Assembly: GCF_900102215.1 (NCBI RefSeq) | Contig: NZ_FNBG01000010.1 | Coordinates: forward strand, 84,789 to 148,788 | DNA: 64,000 nucleotides | Reading direction: 5' to 3' | DNA from: Fontibacillus panacisegetis | GTDB lineage: Bacteria > Bacillota > Bacilli > Paenibacillales > Paenibacillaceae | In this document: positions 18,385 through 27,266 of the stretch, piece after piece | Position numbering within the stretch: position 1 is the first letter of the stretch | Layout: each line of letters starts with the position of its first letter | Notes under the pieces: generated by a model | What the model was told of the DNA's origin: nothing | The model's input: the letters and a program-made list of their open reading frames with translations, nothing else | Database searches by the model: none | Position numbers and translations under genes: made by a program

Positions 18385-19797
18385 TTAGCTTACGATATCC
18401 CATTCACGAACATCGACGAAACGGCCTTTAATCGCTGCCGCTGCCGCCATAGCTGGAGATACTAGATGAGTTCTACCGCCGCGGCCTTGACGACCTTCGA
18501 AGTTACGGTTTGAAGTAGATGCGCAACGTTGACCTGGTTCGAGAACGTCAGGGTTCATCGCAAGGCACATACTGCAGCCTGCTTCGCGCCATTCAAAACC
18601 TGCTTCAACAAAGATTTTGTCGAGGCCTTCTTCTTCAGCCTGGATTTTAACACGGCCTGAGCCAGGTACTACTATAGCAGTAACCTTATCTGAAACCTTG
18701 TAGCCTTTAGCAATTTCTGCCGCTGCTCTCAAGTCTTCAATACGTCCATTAGTACAGGAACCGATAAACACATAATCGATTGCGATGTCAGTCATCGGAG
18801 TACCAGGGGCCAGACCCATATATTCAAGTGCTTTTTCAGCTGCTTTACGTTCGTTATCAGATTCAAAATCCGCAGGATTAGGAACGTTCGCATTAATGTT
18901 AGTACCCATTCCCGGGCTTGTTCCCCAAGTTACTTGTGGGATCAACGCATCAACGTCGAAGTCTACTACACGATCAAATTCAGCGCCCTCGTCAGTTGTG
19001 AGATTCTTCCATTCAGCAACAGCTTGCTCGAATGCTTCACCTTGAGGTGCATGCTGACGACCCTTCAAATAATTAAAAGTAGTTTCGTCAGGAGCGATCA
19101 GACCAGCTCTTGCACCAGCTTCGATGGACATGTTGCAGACCGTCATACGTTCTTCCATTGTAAGCTCGCGAATGGCTTCGCCAGTGTACTCAATAACATA
19201 ACCTGTAGCAAAGTCAGTGCCGTATTGAGCAATTACGCCCAAAATCAAGTCTTTTGCAGTAACGCCTGGTTTGCGTTTACCAACGAAACGAACTTCCAAA
19301 GTTTTAGCTTTAGCTTGCTGCAAGCATTGAGTTGCCATTACATGCTCTACTTCACTAGTACCGATACCGAATGCAAGCGCACCAAATGCCCCATGAGTAG
19401 ACGTATGGCTGTCACCACAAACGATCGTTTTACCCGGATGAGTAAGACCCAGCTCAGGACCCATAACGTGTACTACGCCTTGATCAATCGTATCGAGGTC
19501 ATAAAGAGTAACACCAAAATCGCGGCAGTTTTGAGACAAGGTGTCAATTTGCTGCTTGGAAATAGGATCTTTAATGTTGAAGCGATCCTTTGTCGGTACG
19601 TTGTGATCCATTGTCGCAAAAGTAAGCTCAGGGCGGCGTACTTTACGTCCGCTGAGTCTCAAGCCTTCAAATGCTTGCGGTGAAGTTACCTCGTGTACAA
19701 GATGCAAATCGATATACAGAATACTTGGCTTGCCCTCTTCTTGATAAATAACGTGATTGTCCCAGATTTTTTCATACATTGTCTTTTTAGTAGTCAT
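18385..19797 (-). CDS. leuC: 3-isopropylmalate dehydratase large subunit
   Basis: A 470-residue aconitase-family subunit carrying the 4Fe-4S cluster. Ligands are seen in [12 protein letters not shown] (first Cys) and [10 protein letters not shown] (second and third Cys). Substrate loops [20 protein letters not shown] and [12 protein letters not shown] are present. The start [12 protein letters not shown] is chosen because GGGGGG lies 7 bp upstream; a TTG nine codons earlier is less likely. A good promoter lies about 120 bp upstream. It forms an operon with leuD. Confidence 0.96.
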   Translation of the reverse strand: MTTKKTMYEKIWDNHVIYQEEGKPSILYIDLHLVHEVTSPQAFEGLRLSGRKVRRPELTFATMDHNVPTKDRFNIKDPISKQQIDTLSQNCRDFGVTLYDLDTIDQGVVHVMGPELGLTHPGKTIVCGDSHTSTHGAFGALAFGIGTSEVEHVMATQCLQQAKAKTLEVRFVGKRKPGVTAKDLILGVIAQYGTDFATGYVIEYTGEAIRELTMEERMTVCNMSIEAGARAGLIAPDETTFNYLKGRQHAPQGEAFEQAVAEWKNLTTDEGAEFDRVVDFDVDALIPQVTWGTSPGMGTNINANVPNPADFESDNERKAAEKALEYMGLAPGTPMTDIAIDYVFIGSCTNGRIEDLRAAAEIAKGYKVSDKVTAIVVPGSGRVKIQAEEEGLDKIFVEAGFEWREAGCSMCLAMNPDVLEPGQRCASTSNRNFEGRQGRGGRTHLVSPAMAAAAAIKGRFVDVREWDIVS

Positions 19798-19918
19798 CAG
19801 AATTCCCCCCAAACAAGGATTCAACTTTAACGAATTGTGATCTGGTAGTGGAGCATGCTAGATTTACTATCACCTGTCACTTAACCAGTACGCTAACTAC
19901 AACTCGTATGCTGAAACT

Positions 19919-19948
19919 AATATATCATTTTCGACTTCATTGTTCCAA
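19919..19948 (-). promoter_or_regulatory. Candidate sigma-A promoter of leuCD
   Basis: On the reverse strand TTGGAA (19948-19943) and TATATT (19924-19919) are 18 bp apart, leaving a leader of roughly 115 nt. No T-box, leucine-rich leader peptide or CodY box was recognised in that leader. Confidence 0.5.
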
Positions 19949-19989
19949 GATATAATATCTATAAAAGCGATAGGTTGAAACTATAAGTC

Positions 19990-20019
19990 AAAAGAAAAAG
20001 CCATAATAATATTATGGCT
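19990..20019 (-). terminator. Intrinsic terminator overlapping the end of the zinc-ribbon gene
   Basis: On the reverse strand AGCCATAA pairs with TTATGGCT and is followed by a U-rich tract (UUUUUCUUUU). The stem contains the stop codon (TAA, 20014-20012) and last codon of the gene it ends. Confidence 0.8.
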
Positions 20020-20248
20020 GCCACTTATGATTGCAGTTTCTACATTTATTTACCGGCTTCTTCATAAAGCTAAAAACAGAAATAATGATTGGTACAAAGG
20101 CTGCAATGAATAGCGGCCAGTATATAAGCAGACCAACCCATAACAGACATGCTGCAATCGCCAACCATAACAAGAAATAGTATAGCTTGTTTCTGGAAAC
20201 AACTTCATTCGAGCTGCATTTCGGACAAGACTCCCATTTATCACTCAT
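20012..20248 (-). CDS. Small membrane protein with a zinc ribbon split by two membrane helices
   Basis: A 78-residue protein. CPKC near residue 8 and CRNC near residue 70 form the two Cys knuckles of a zinc ribbon, and the final HKWQP is typical of the end of such ribbons. Between them lie two hydrophobic segments (about 23-42 and 44-60). If these form a membrane hairpin, both knuckles would meet on the cytoplasmic face and bind one metal ion. The family and function are not recognised. It lies 43 bp after signal peptidase I on the same strand. Confidence 0.75.
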   Translation of the reverse strand: MSDKWESCPKCSSNEVVSRNKLYYFLLWLAIAACLLWVGLLIYWPLFIAAFVPIIISVFSFMKKPVNKCRNCNHKWQP

Positions 20249-20291
20249 ACTACTTTCCCCTTTGTATTTTATGTAAGAGCTCTGTATTTCT

Positions 20292-20852
20292 TTAAAACGA
20301 GTCGATTCCCATTACATGATCTTGCGGTACTGGCCCAATACTACGACTGTCATTACTGTGGTTACGATTATCACCCATCACAAAGACATGACCCTCAGGA
20401 ATTTCCCATACCTGATCCGTACCTGTCACCATAGGCTCTTTGATATAAGGTTCGTTAAGCTGCTCTCCATTACGATAAACATTACCGTTCTTCACTTCAA
20501 TTGTATCTCCGGGCAGGCCAATTACTCTTTTTACATAAAAAATTTCTTCGTCACCCTTACCTGAAAACAGATTAATGATCGGATGCTCCATAAAATCATC
20601 CATTAAGCTGCGGTCTCGTTCAACCCGGCTGTCAATAATAACAATATCTCCGTAATCAGGGAGTTTGTCCAATGTATGATTTATCTTCCATGCATATATC
20701 CGTTGCGTGTCATTTAAAGTAGGCTCCATCGAATACCCGTCAACCTTATATGGCTGAATTATAAAGATACCGATTACCATACTAAGTACAAAACCGATGA
20801 TGATAGCGACGCTCCAGCTTTGAATCTCTTTTAAAATCTTTTTCAAGTCCAT
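20292..20852 (-). CDS. Type I signal peptidase
   Basis: A 186-residue membrane-anchored Ser/Lys protease that removes signal peptides from exported proteins. One N-terminal membrane helix (about 13-34) is followed by DGYSMEPTL with the catalytic Ser (near 41), YVKRVIGLPGD with the catalytic Lys (near 106) and GDNRNHSNDSRSIG. It is of the Sip type found in Bacilli. An insert (RSLMDDFMEHPIINLF) precedes the Lys region. Confidence 0.94.
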   Translation of the reverse strand: MDLKKILKEIQSWSVAIIIGFVLSMVIGIFIIQPYKVDGYSMEPTLNDTQRIYAWKINHTLDKLPDYGDIVIIDSRVERDRSLMDDFMEHPIINLFSGKGDEEIFYVKRVIGLPGDTIEVKNGNVYRNGEQLNEPYIKEPMVTGTDQVWEIPEGHVFVMGDNRNHSNDSRSIGPVPQDHVMGIDSF

Positions 20853-20915
20853 ACCTCCACTTTATATCATTTGGTTCTATTATACATAGAATCTTTCTCA
20901 CTTCTCAAATATAGG

Positions 20916-20932
20916 AATAGTATAATACTATT
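20916..20932. promoter_or_regulatory. 17-bp palindrome over a -10-like site upstream of the LysR gene
   Basis: AATAGTATAATACTATT is palindromic except at its central base and contains TATAAT. It sits 39 bp before the LysR start, between that gene and the divergent signal peptidase gene. It could be an autoregulatory operator; no good -35 element was found at the usual distance. Confidence 0.35.
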
Positions 20933-20970
20933 GTGTTATTCGCATAATAAAAACTGATAGAGGTGATACC

Positions 20971-21879
20971 ATGGAACTTAGACAGCTTCAATATACACTT
21001 CAAATTGCTGAAGAGCGTAATTTCTCACGCGCTGCTGATAAACTGCATATCGCCCAACCTTCTCTAAGCCAACAATTATCCAAGCTGGAGCAGGAACTTG
21101 GTGTCAAGCTGTTTCAACGCAACACAAGCACAGTCGAATTAACCTATGCTGGAGCCAGCTTTATTGAACACGCGCAAAAAATAATGGATGCCGTTGAGCA
21201 GCTTCGTCAAGAGATGGATGACATCTCACAGCTCCGAGCTGGACGTGTCGTAGTTGGCAGTATGCCGATCACAGGTTCACATTTGCTTCCTTATGTACTT
21301 CCGGCCTTTAAGGCAACATATCCCGAAATTCAGGTAAACCTCTTGGAGGATACTTCTCTGAACCTGGAGAAACTAACCGCTGGCGGGGGAACTGATCTCA
21401 GCCTCCTCTCCCTTCCTTTACAGGAGCCATCGCTTACCTTTGAGCCAATTGGCGAGGAAGTTATTGATCTTGCCGTACCGCCGGAACATCCTTTAGCCAA
21501 GCTGAACCATCACAAAAATGGCGTATCTATAGACATGCTAAAGGACGAACCGTTCATTGTACTTAAAAAAGGACAAGGCTTCCGAACGATGACGATAGAT
21601 TTGTGCAAAAGCGCTGGTTTCGAGCCAAATGTCGTTTTTGAGAGCAACAATATCGAAACCGTCCAATCGCTCGTAGCCGCCGGTATGGGTATCACATTTG
21701 TTCCAAGATTCATTGCCAGAGCCAAACGGAGCGAGTTGATTCCTGTATATGTTCCATTAGCTGATCCGGCACCTAGCCGGACGCTGGTCATCGCTTATCG
21801 CAAAGGCCGTTACTTGTCAAAAGCAGCCGAAGCTTTTATTGAGACGTTCAAAGAAGTACTTACTCATCGTATAAACTAA
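20971..21879 (+). CDS. LysR family transcriptional regulator
   Basis: A 302-residue regulator. The winged helix-turn-helix (residues about 1-60; NFSRAADKLHIAQPSLSQQL) is followed by the helical linker and a periplasmic-binding-like effector domain (about 90-295; GLAAGMG-type loop seen as VAAGMGITFVPRF). RBS GAGGTGA lies before the ATG. It is divergent from the signal peptidase gene and convergent with the MtnU-type amidase, with 2 bp between the coding ends. No obvious target gene is adjacent, so the effector is unknown. Confidence 0.9.
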   Translation: MELRQLQYTLQIAEERNFSRAADKLHIAQPSLSQQLSKLEQELGVKLFQRNTSTVELTYAGASFIEHAQKIMDAVEQLRQEMDDISQLRAGRVVVGSMPITGSHLLPYVLPAFKATYPEIQVNLLEDTSLNLEKLTAGGGTDLSLLSLPLQEPSLTFEPIGEEVIDLAVPPEHPLAKLNHHKNGVSIDMLKDEPFIVLKKGQGFRTMTIDLCKSAGFEPNVVFESNNIETVQSLVAAGMGITFVPRFIARAKRSELIPVYVPLADPAPSRTLVIAYRKGRYLSKAAEAFIETFKEVLTHRIN

Positions 21880-21881
21880 TT

Positions 21882-22697
21882 TTATAGCTTATATAAATGC
21901 GGTCTACGATCATCAAATACAGGAATTTTCGATCTAACTTGGTCAACCAGTGACAGATTAATGCTTCCGGTAACAATCTCTTCATCTTCGCCGCCTTCGG
22001 CAACAATTTCACCCCAAGGATCGATGATCATGGAGTGACCGAAGAAGGAATCTTTACCGCTAGCCCCCGTTCGATTGCAGGCGACTACATACATTTGATT
22101 TTCAATGGCTCTTGCCATAAGTAGTGTCCGCCAGTGATGCAGACGGGGATGCGGCCATTCCGCAGACACAAACAGTACCTTCGCCCCTAGTAATGACAAG
22201 CTTCTCGCCAGCTCTGGAAAGCGGATATCATAACATATTGAGGCTCCAGCCAAAACTCCGTCTAATTCAAAGCTGACAATTTGATCCCCGGAAGTTAAAT
22301 GCTTCTCTTCCTCCATCAAGCGGAAAAGATGGATCTTGGAGTATGAAGCTGCTTCCTCCCCTGAGGCAGAGAAGATTCTCATCGTATTAAAAACTCCAGC
22401 ATCTCTTTTTTCAGCGATTGACCCTGCAACTACATGAATGCCATGACTTTTCGCAAATTCAGCAATCCATTCCCGACTTTCCTCACCGTTCGGATCAGCA
22501 ATTTCATGGATGATGTCCAGCGCATAACCTGTGTTCCACATTTCGGGCAGTATGATAACATCAGGTTTAACTTCACTTGATGCTGCGATCTCCATTTGAT
22601 TCTTTAAATAGTCCCTGTTGCGGGAAGGGTCACCTAATGTGATATCAGTCTGTATAAGTGCAATCTGCCATGTTTTTGCCTGTTCGGTCATGTTCAT
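21882..22697 (-). CDS. mtnU: Carbon-nitrogen hydrolase, MtnU-type omega-amidase
   Basis: A 271-residue nitrilase-superfamily enzyme with the Glu-Lys-Cys triad: ILPEMWN (Glu near 50), YSKIHLF (Lys near 120) and ASICYDIRFPEL (Cys near 155). Omega-amidases hydrolyse 2-oxo acid amides such as 2-oxoglutaramate, the by-product of glutamine-using transaminases such as MtnE. In Bacillus mtnU lies beside mtnE; here an mtnE remnant begins 175 bp away in divergent orientation, which supports the name. AAGGAG precedes three closely spaced ATG codons; the second is used. Confidence 0.8.
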   Translation of the reverse strand: MNMTEQAKTWQIALIQTDITLGDPSRNRDYLKNQMEIAASSEVKPDVIILPEMWNTGYALDIIHEIADPNGEESREWIAEFAKSHGIHVVAGSIAEKRDAGVFNTMRIFSASGEEAASYSKIHLFRLMEEEKHLTSGDQIVSFELDGVLAGASICYDIRFPELARSLSLLGAKVLFVSAEWPHPRLHHWRTLLMARAIENQMYVVACNRTGASGKDSFFGHSMIIDPWGEIVAEGGEDEEIVTGSINLSLVDQVRSKIPVFDDRRPHLYKL

Positions 22698-22872
22698 CAT
22701 CCTCTCCTTATTATCCGATCTAATCTGAATACATCATAATGGCCTCTTTCAGGCTACGCAAGACAAGGAAACGTTATTTCGAGTCACCCTCAAATACCGT
22801 CTATACAGCTCGGATAAATCGTGATAAATTTAATTTAACATATTTTTTTGACTGGAGTGTGAACATAAATCT

Positions 22873-23439
22873 ATGAAATCCAACATCCCAGACCCGGAAA
22901 AATCCCCTTTTACTATAGAAGCTGCTGATATTATGCACAAGCTTCCCAAGCAGTTTTTTGCAACACTGGTCCAGAATGTGAACCGTGAAATTACGGCCGG
23001 CGCAGGATGGCGTGTCGGATTCGCTCTCGGTAACGAAAAGATCATCTCTCTCATTAATCAGCTTCAAGATCATATATACGTCAGCCTGTTTGGTGCAATA
23101 CAAGAAGCGGCTAAGATCGCTTTAACAGCATCTCAACAAAATGTAGCTGATCTCGTCTCCCTCTATGAAAATAGAAGGAATACGCTTTTTAACGCACTAA
23201 ATGAAATTGGCTGGGAAGCTGCAAAACCAAGCGGGTCTTTCTTTGCATGGCTACCTGTCCCAAAGCCATGGGATTCGGCCGCATTCGCTCAAAAGCTGCT
23301 TGAAGAAGCCAAAGTTGCGGTTGCTCCTGGCATAGGATTCGGCCAACATGGTGAAGGTTATGTAAGAGTTGGACTGCTTAGTGATCCCGAACGACTCAAG
23401 GAAGCCGTTATGCGGATCGGCAAGCTTGGATTATTTTAA
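22873..23439 (+). pseudogene. mtnE: mtnE methionine-salvage aminotransferase with in-frame internal deletion
   Basis: This open frame of 188 codons joins the two ends of an MtnE-type PLP aminotransferase. Residues about 18-43 (IMHKLPKQFFATLVQNV) match the family N-terminus, which normally continues into an INLGQGNPD segment. Instead, after REITAG it jumps to AGWRVGFALGN, normally about 200 residues further on, then runs to a normal C-terminus (VSLFGAIQEAA, GSFFAWLPVP, GIGFGQHGEGYVRVG). The deleted part holds the cofactor-binding core and the Schiff-base Lys of the SKT-NMAGWR motif, so the product cannot be an active transaminase. The family alignment is from memory. Confidence 0.82.
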
Positions 23440-23458
23440 CTATGTAAACCATTTTCTT

Positions 23459-23487
23459 TTGCAAACCCAATGCGTGCATGTTATTCT
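23459..23487 (+). promoter_or_regulatory. Candidate sigma-A promoter of the proBAC T-box transcript
   Basis: TTGCAA (23459-23464) and TATTCT (23482-23487) are 17 bp apart. The predicted transcription start near 23494 lies just upstream of the T-box Stem I region. Confidence 0.6.
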
Positions 23488-23494
23488 AACAGTA

Positions 23495-23752
23495 ATTCGA
23501 AGTGTTGAATCAATGAACGATAAAACGTGAAGACGGGACCATTAAGAGAAGATAGCGGCGTCCAGAGAGCGATTCCTTGGCTGTAAGAATTGCACCCGCC
23601 CTCTCCGAAACCTACCCCCGAGCGGCCAGCGCATGCTGGACAGCGCCCCTGTTACCGGGCTATAGAGTCGGATGATTTAATCATCAATGAAGGTGGTACC
23701 GCGGAAGCCAAACTTTCGTCCTTTGCATGCAGAGGCGGAAGTTTTTTTTATA
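23495..23752 (+). promoter_or_regulatory. T-box leader controlling proBAC (proline tRNA sensor)
   Basis: This leader fills most of the 373-bp gap before proB. The T-box sequence AAGGTGGTACCGCGG lies at 23690-23704; its UGGU bulge would pair with an ACCA tRNA end, which fits tRNA-Pro. Stem I features include GACGGGACC, a CCAGAGAG segment (about 23556) and TTGGCTG. A terminator hairpin follows (AACTT-CG-CCT paired with AGG-CG-AAGTT, about 23711-23743) with a run of eight U. Downstream proBAC implies a proline specifier; CCT (23600-23602) and CCG (23605-23607) are candidate codons, not resolved by eye. Uncharged tRNA-Pro should favour read-through. Confidence 0.93.
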
Positions 23753-23812
23753 GGCTCTCATTGACTCGTTCGTTATTATTACACACCATTACAGCCACAA
23801 GGAGTGATCTCC

Positions 23813-24919
23813 ATGCAACGCCGCATCGTTGTTAAAATCGGGAGCAGTTCGCTTACCTCACCTGAGGGAGGATTAAACAAAAGAGCTGTCGCCTATTTTG
23901 CTGCAGAGCTCGCGAGGATAAAGGCCGCTGGTCATCAAGTGTTGTTAGTTTCCTCCGGGGCCGTCGCAGCAGGCTTTAGAGAAATTGGATATACAGAGCG
24001 CCCGAAGCTGCTTCATGAGAAGCAGGCTGCTGCTGCCGTTGGGCAAGCTTTGCTCATGCAGGTCTACCGGGAAGAGCTTGCGGATCATGGCATCTCGGCT
24101 GCCCAGGTTCTGCTTACCCGTACAGATTTTCAAAATCGAAAAAGAATGGGCAACGCCAGCATGGCCCTTGAGGAGCTGCTCGTTCGCAACATTATTCCGA
24201 TCATAAATGAAAATGACACCGTCTCTATAGACGAGCTTAAATTTGGAGATAACGATACCTTATCCGCCCTGGTTGCGAATTTAATCAAAGCGGATCAGCT
24301 TATAATTCTGACTGATACAGATGGCCTCTACACTAAAGATCCTCGCATTGATCCTTCTGCAGAACGAATTGAACGGATTCAGGAAATTACAGATGATATT
24401 TACTTGATCGCCGGAGGAGCAGGATCTGAAGTAGGCACAGGCGGCATGCGTTCCAAAGTAGATGCTGCCAAAATCGCAACGCGTGGTGGAGTTCCTGTAT
24501 TTGTAGGTAAAGTGAATCAACCAGGTGAATTGATCGGAGCTCTTGAAGGAGCAGGAAGAGGTACTTATTTTGAAACTCAAAGCTCCTCCCTGCCTCGTAA
24601 AAAGCAATGGCTCGGATTTCTCTCGACCCCCTTTGGATCTTTAACTGTCGACCAAGGTGCAGAAGATGCGCTCATTCATGGTGGAAGAAGCTTGCTGCCT
24701 GTAGGTGTGCGCAAAGCAAAAGGACATTTCCATGTTGGAGACGTTGTAGAGGTTGTCAACACAGACGGAGAGATACTGGGGCGCGGTATCATCAACTATG
24801 ATATTGAACAGCTGCTCGAAATACTGGGATTGCCCAGCTCTGAAGTAGTTAAGAAGATCGATGTTGCCCATCGTCTGGAAGTTATTCATCGTGATGAATG
24901 GATATCACTTAAATCATAA
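23813..24919 (+). CDS. proB: Glutamate 5-kinase
   Basis: A 368-residue enzyme that phosphorylates glutamate, the first step of proline synthesis. The amino-acid kinase domain (about 1-250; VVKIGSSSLTS, VSSGAVAAG, INENDTVS, TDTDGLYT, GTGGMRSKVDAA) is followed by a C-terminal PUA domain (about 275-360). AAGGAG lies 8 bp before the ATG at 23813; a GTG three codons earlier is less well placed. It is first gene of proBAC behind the T-box. Confidence 0.96.
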   Translation: MQRRIVVKIGSSSLTSPEGGLNKRAVAYFAAELARIKAAGHQVLLVSSGAVAAGFREIGYTERPKLLHEKQAAAAVGQALLMQVYREELADHGISAAQVLLTRTDFQNRKRMGNASMALEELLVRNIIPIINENDTVSIDELKFGDNDTLSALVANLIKADQLIILTDTDGLYTKDPRIDPSAERIERIQEITDDIYLIAGGAGSEVGTGGMRSKVDAAKIATRGGVPVFVGKVNQPGELIGALEGAGRGTYFETQSSSLPRKKQWLGFLSTPFGSLTVDQGAEDALIHGGRSLLPVGVRKAKGHFHVGDVVEVVNTDGEILGRGIINYDIEQLLEILGLPSSEVVKKIDVAHRLEVIHRDEWISLKS

Positions 24920-24952
24920 TTTAATTTTTAATTAGGTCGAGGAGGTATTTGT

Positions 24953-26200
24953 ATGAGTGAAGTACGACAAAAGGCTGAGCTGGCTGGCAGAGTCACTTCT
25001 GTTCTAAGCAGCTTGTCAACCGAACAGAAAAATGCAGCACTTCTTGTTGCTGCACAGGCGTTGATTAATGCTAGTGATGACATTATTGAAGCTAACAAGG
25101 AGGATTTGCAGCGTGGCCGGGAAAACGGAACATCGGAATCGCTGCTTGATCGGCTTGCTCTTAATAAGGGGCGGATTGAAGGCATTGCGGAAGGATTGAA
25201 ACAGATCGTAGAGCTGCCAGATCCAATCGGCGAGACGCTTGAGACAATAGATCGTCCTAACGGTCTGCATATAGTCAAACGTCGCGTTCCCCTCGGTGTA
25301 ATCGGAATCGTCTATGAAGCTCGCCCTAACGTTACAGTTGATGCGATCGGGCTCTGCCTTAAAACCGGCAACGCTGTTGTTCTTCGCGGGGGATCTTCGG
25401 CCCTTTCCTCAAACCGAAAAATAGTTGAGATTATCCACGAGGCTCTTAAAGGTACAGCCGTTCCCCGTGATGCTGTCCAGTTGATCGAGGACCCAAACCG
25501 TTCCTCTGTAGACGAAATGTTAAAACTGAACGGACTGCTTGATGTTGTAATTCCACGCGGCGGCAGCTCACTGATTCAGAACGTTGTACAAAATGCCACC
25601 GTTCCTGTAATCGAGACAGGCGCTGGTATTTGCCACACTTATCTTGACGCTTCCGCTACTCCTGAAATGGCGACAGCTATTTCAATTAACGCCAAGGTTC
25701 AGCGTCCTTCTGTCTGCAATGCGATGGAGACGCTGCTTGTCCATGAGGATTATGCAACGGCTCATCTTTCCGACCTTGCCGAAGTATTCAAGGAAGCCGG
25801 AGTGGAGCTTAGAGGCGATGACAAAACTCGTTCTATTGTTAATTGGGCTTCTGAAGCAACTGATGAGGATTATGCAACAGAATATAACGACTATATTTTA
25901 AATGTAAAAATCGTAAGTAACCTGGATGAAGCTCTATCACACATTCGCCAGTTTAGTACAAAACACTCCGAATGTATCGTTACAGAAGACCGTGAGAACG
26001 CGCTGCGCTTTCAGCAGGAAGTGGATGCAGCCGCAGTATATCATAATGTTTCTACCCGATTCACAGACGGCTTTGAATTTGGATTTGGTGCAGAAATCGG
26101 AATCAGTACGCAGAAGCTGCATGCAAGAGGACCTATGGGACTCCCCGCTCTGACTTCAAGCAAGTATATCATTGACGGCAACGGGCAAATTCGAGAGTAA
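24953..26200 (+). CDS. proA: Gamma-glutamyl phosphate reductase
   Basis: A 415-residue NADPH-dependent enzyme that reduces glutamyl-5-phosphate to the semialdehyde. It belongs to the aldehyde dehydrogenase superfamily; GVIGIVYEARPNVT, LRGGSSA, PVIETGAGICHTY with PSVCNAMETLL around the catalytic Cys, and the C-terminal GRGPMGL-like segment (ARGPMGLPALTS) are present. AGGAGG precedes the ATG. It lies 33 bp after proB. Confidence 0.97.
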   Translation: MSEVRQKAELAGRVTSVLSSLSTEQKNAALLVAAQALINASDDIIEANKEDLQRGRENGTSESLLDRLALNKGRIEGIAEGLKQIVELPDPIGETLETIDRPNGLHIVKRRVPLGVIGIVYEARPNVTVDAIGLCLKTGNAVVLRGGSSALSSNRKIVEIIHEALKGTAVPRDAVQLIEDPNRSSVDEMLKLNGLLDVVIPRGGSSLIQNVVQNATVPVIETGAGICHTYLDASATPEMATAISINAKVQRPSVCNAMETLLVHEDYATAHLSDLAEVFKEAGVELRGDDKTRSIVNWASEATDEDYATEYNDYILNVKIVSNLDEALSHIRQFSTKHSECIVTEDRENALRFQQEVDAAAVYHNVSTRFTDGFEFGFGAEIGISTQKLHARGPMGLPALTSSKYIIDGNGQIRE

Positions 26201-26219
26201 TACGACAGGAGGTCATACT

Positions 26220-27077
26220 ATGAATTCAACTCATCAAGCAAGTCTAGGTTCAATCTGCTTTTACGGTGCAGGATCAATGGCTGAAGCAATTGTCCGCGGG
26301 CTCATCCATAAAAGTGTGGCTGCTCCGAAGCAAATATCGATGCTTAACCGCAGCAATCAAGAACGCCTTACTTACTTATCACAGCAGTACGGCGTGTTTA
26401 CTGGTAATAGCGAGCAGGACAAGAATAAATATCTTACTGAAGCCTCGATCATTGTACTGGCTATGAAGCCTAAAGATGCCAAAGAAGCCCTCACTGAGCT
26501 TGGTCCTAAGCTACAGGAGGGACAATTGATCGTATCTCTGATCGCTGGCATCTCCATTTCCACACTTCAACAATTGCTGGGAACGAACGCTCCGATCGCA
26601 CGCTCGATGCCTAACACATCGAGCTCTATCGGGCTTGGAGCTACGGGATTATCCTTTTCCGAGGAGACAACTGACGACCATGTTCAGCAGGTTCTGTCCA
26701 TGTTCCAATCCGTCGGTATCGTCAGTGTCATTCCCGAAGAACAAATGGACATTTTGACGGGAGTTTCCGGAAGCGGTCCAGCATATATCTACTACATGAT
26801 CGAAGCGATGATTGAAGCTGGTATTGAAGGCGGACTTACACCTGACCAAGCTCGTAATCTGACGGTACAAACCGTGCTGGGTGCGGCTTCTATGATGCTT
26901 GAGACTGGAGAAGATCCAGCGAAGCTGCGTAAGGACATCACGTCGCCTAACGGATCTACTCAGGCCGCATTGGAGGTGCTCGCAGACAAAGACTTCACCA
27001 ATACAGTTAAAGCAGCCGTACACCGCTGTAAAGAACGGTCTTTCGAGATGGGACAAGCTGTGAAGGAGGCGCTTTAA
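26220..27077 (+). CDS. proC: Pyrroline-5-carboxylate reductase
   Basis: A 285-residue NAD(P)H enzyme that completes proline synthesis. The Rossmann motif FYGAGSMAEAI is near residue 14; MPNTSSSIGLGATGL and SGSGPAYIYYMIEAM-type motifs and the C-terminal TSPNGSTQAALE are diagnostic. AGGAGG lies 7 bp before the ATG at 26220. Its stop overlaps the former mtnW start as TAATG, evidence that proBAC was once co-transcribed with mtnWXB. Confidence 0.96.
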   Translation: MNSTHQASLGSICFYGAGSMAEAIVRGLIHKSVAAPKQISMLNRSNQERLTYLSQQYGVFTGNSEQDKNKYLTEASIIVLAMKPKDAKEALTELGPKLQEGQLIVSLIAGISISTLQQLLGTNAPIARSMPNTSSSIGLGATGLSFSEETTDDHVQQVLSMFQSVGIVSVIPEEQMDILTGVSGSGPAYIYYMIEAMIEAGIEGGLTPDQARNLTVQTVLGAASMMLETGEDPAKLRKDITSPNGSTQAALEVLADKDFTNTVKAAVHRCKERSFEMGQAVKEAL

Positions 27078-27264
27078 TGACCTGCTGCACAGCAAAATAT
27101 AGACTTTTGATCCAACGGCTGATTTTGAAGGAGCAAAGCTCGCTGATCGCATCTATTCACGTGCTCGGCTTACAGAAATATGCCAGAAGCTTGGCATAAA
27201 ACATACACCTTTTGAGACTTTTACAGATATTAGATCCGACTTCATTAGGCTGGAGGGAGAATAA
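27077..27264 (+). pseudogene. mtnW-mtnX deletion scar
   Basis: An AAGGAGG site and ATG (27077-27079) open a frame MTCCTAKYR that resembles only the first codons of an MtnW-type enolase. At about 27103 the sequence changes, in another frame, to TFDPTADFEGAKLADRIY and continues KLGIKHTPFETF to a TAA at 27262-27264. That is the C-terminal end of a MtnX-type phosphatase and has no start codon of its own. One deletion from near mtnW codon 9 into the last quarter of mtnX explains both parts. The mtnW assignment rests on few residues; the mtnX end is better. Confidence 0.65.
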
Positions 27265-27266
27265 AA

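Noticed and set aside
18934..19683. Long open frame on the + strand opposite leuC
   Set aside because: leuC is intact and strongly conserved on the other strand; the opposite frame has no ribosome site and no recognisable family.
22701..22872. S-box (SAM) riboswitch expected near mtn genes
   Set aside because: None of the conserved S-box segments could be found in the mtnU-mtnE gap.
26649..27152. Reverse-strand open frame across proC
   Set aside because: Shadow of proC, with no start signal or family match.
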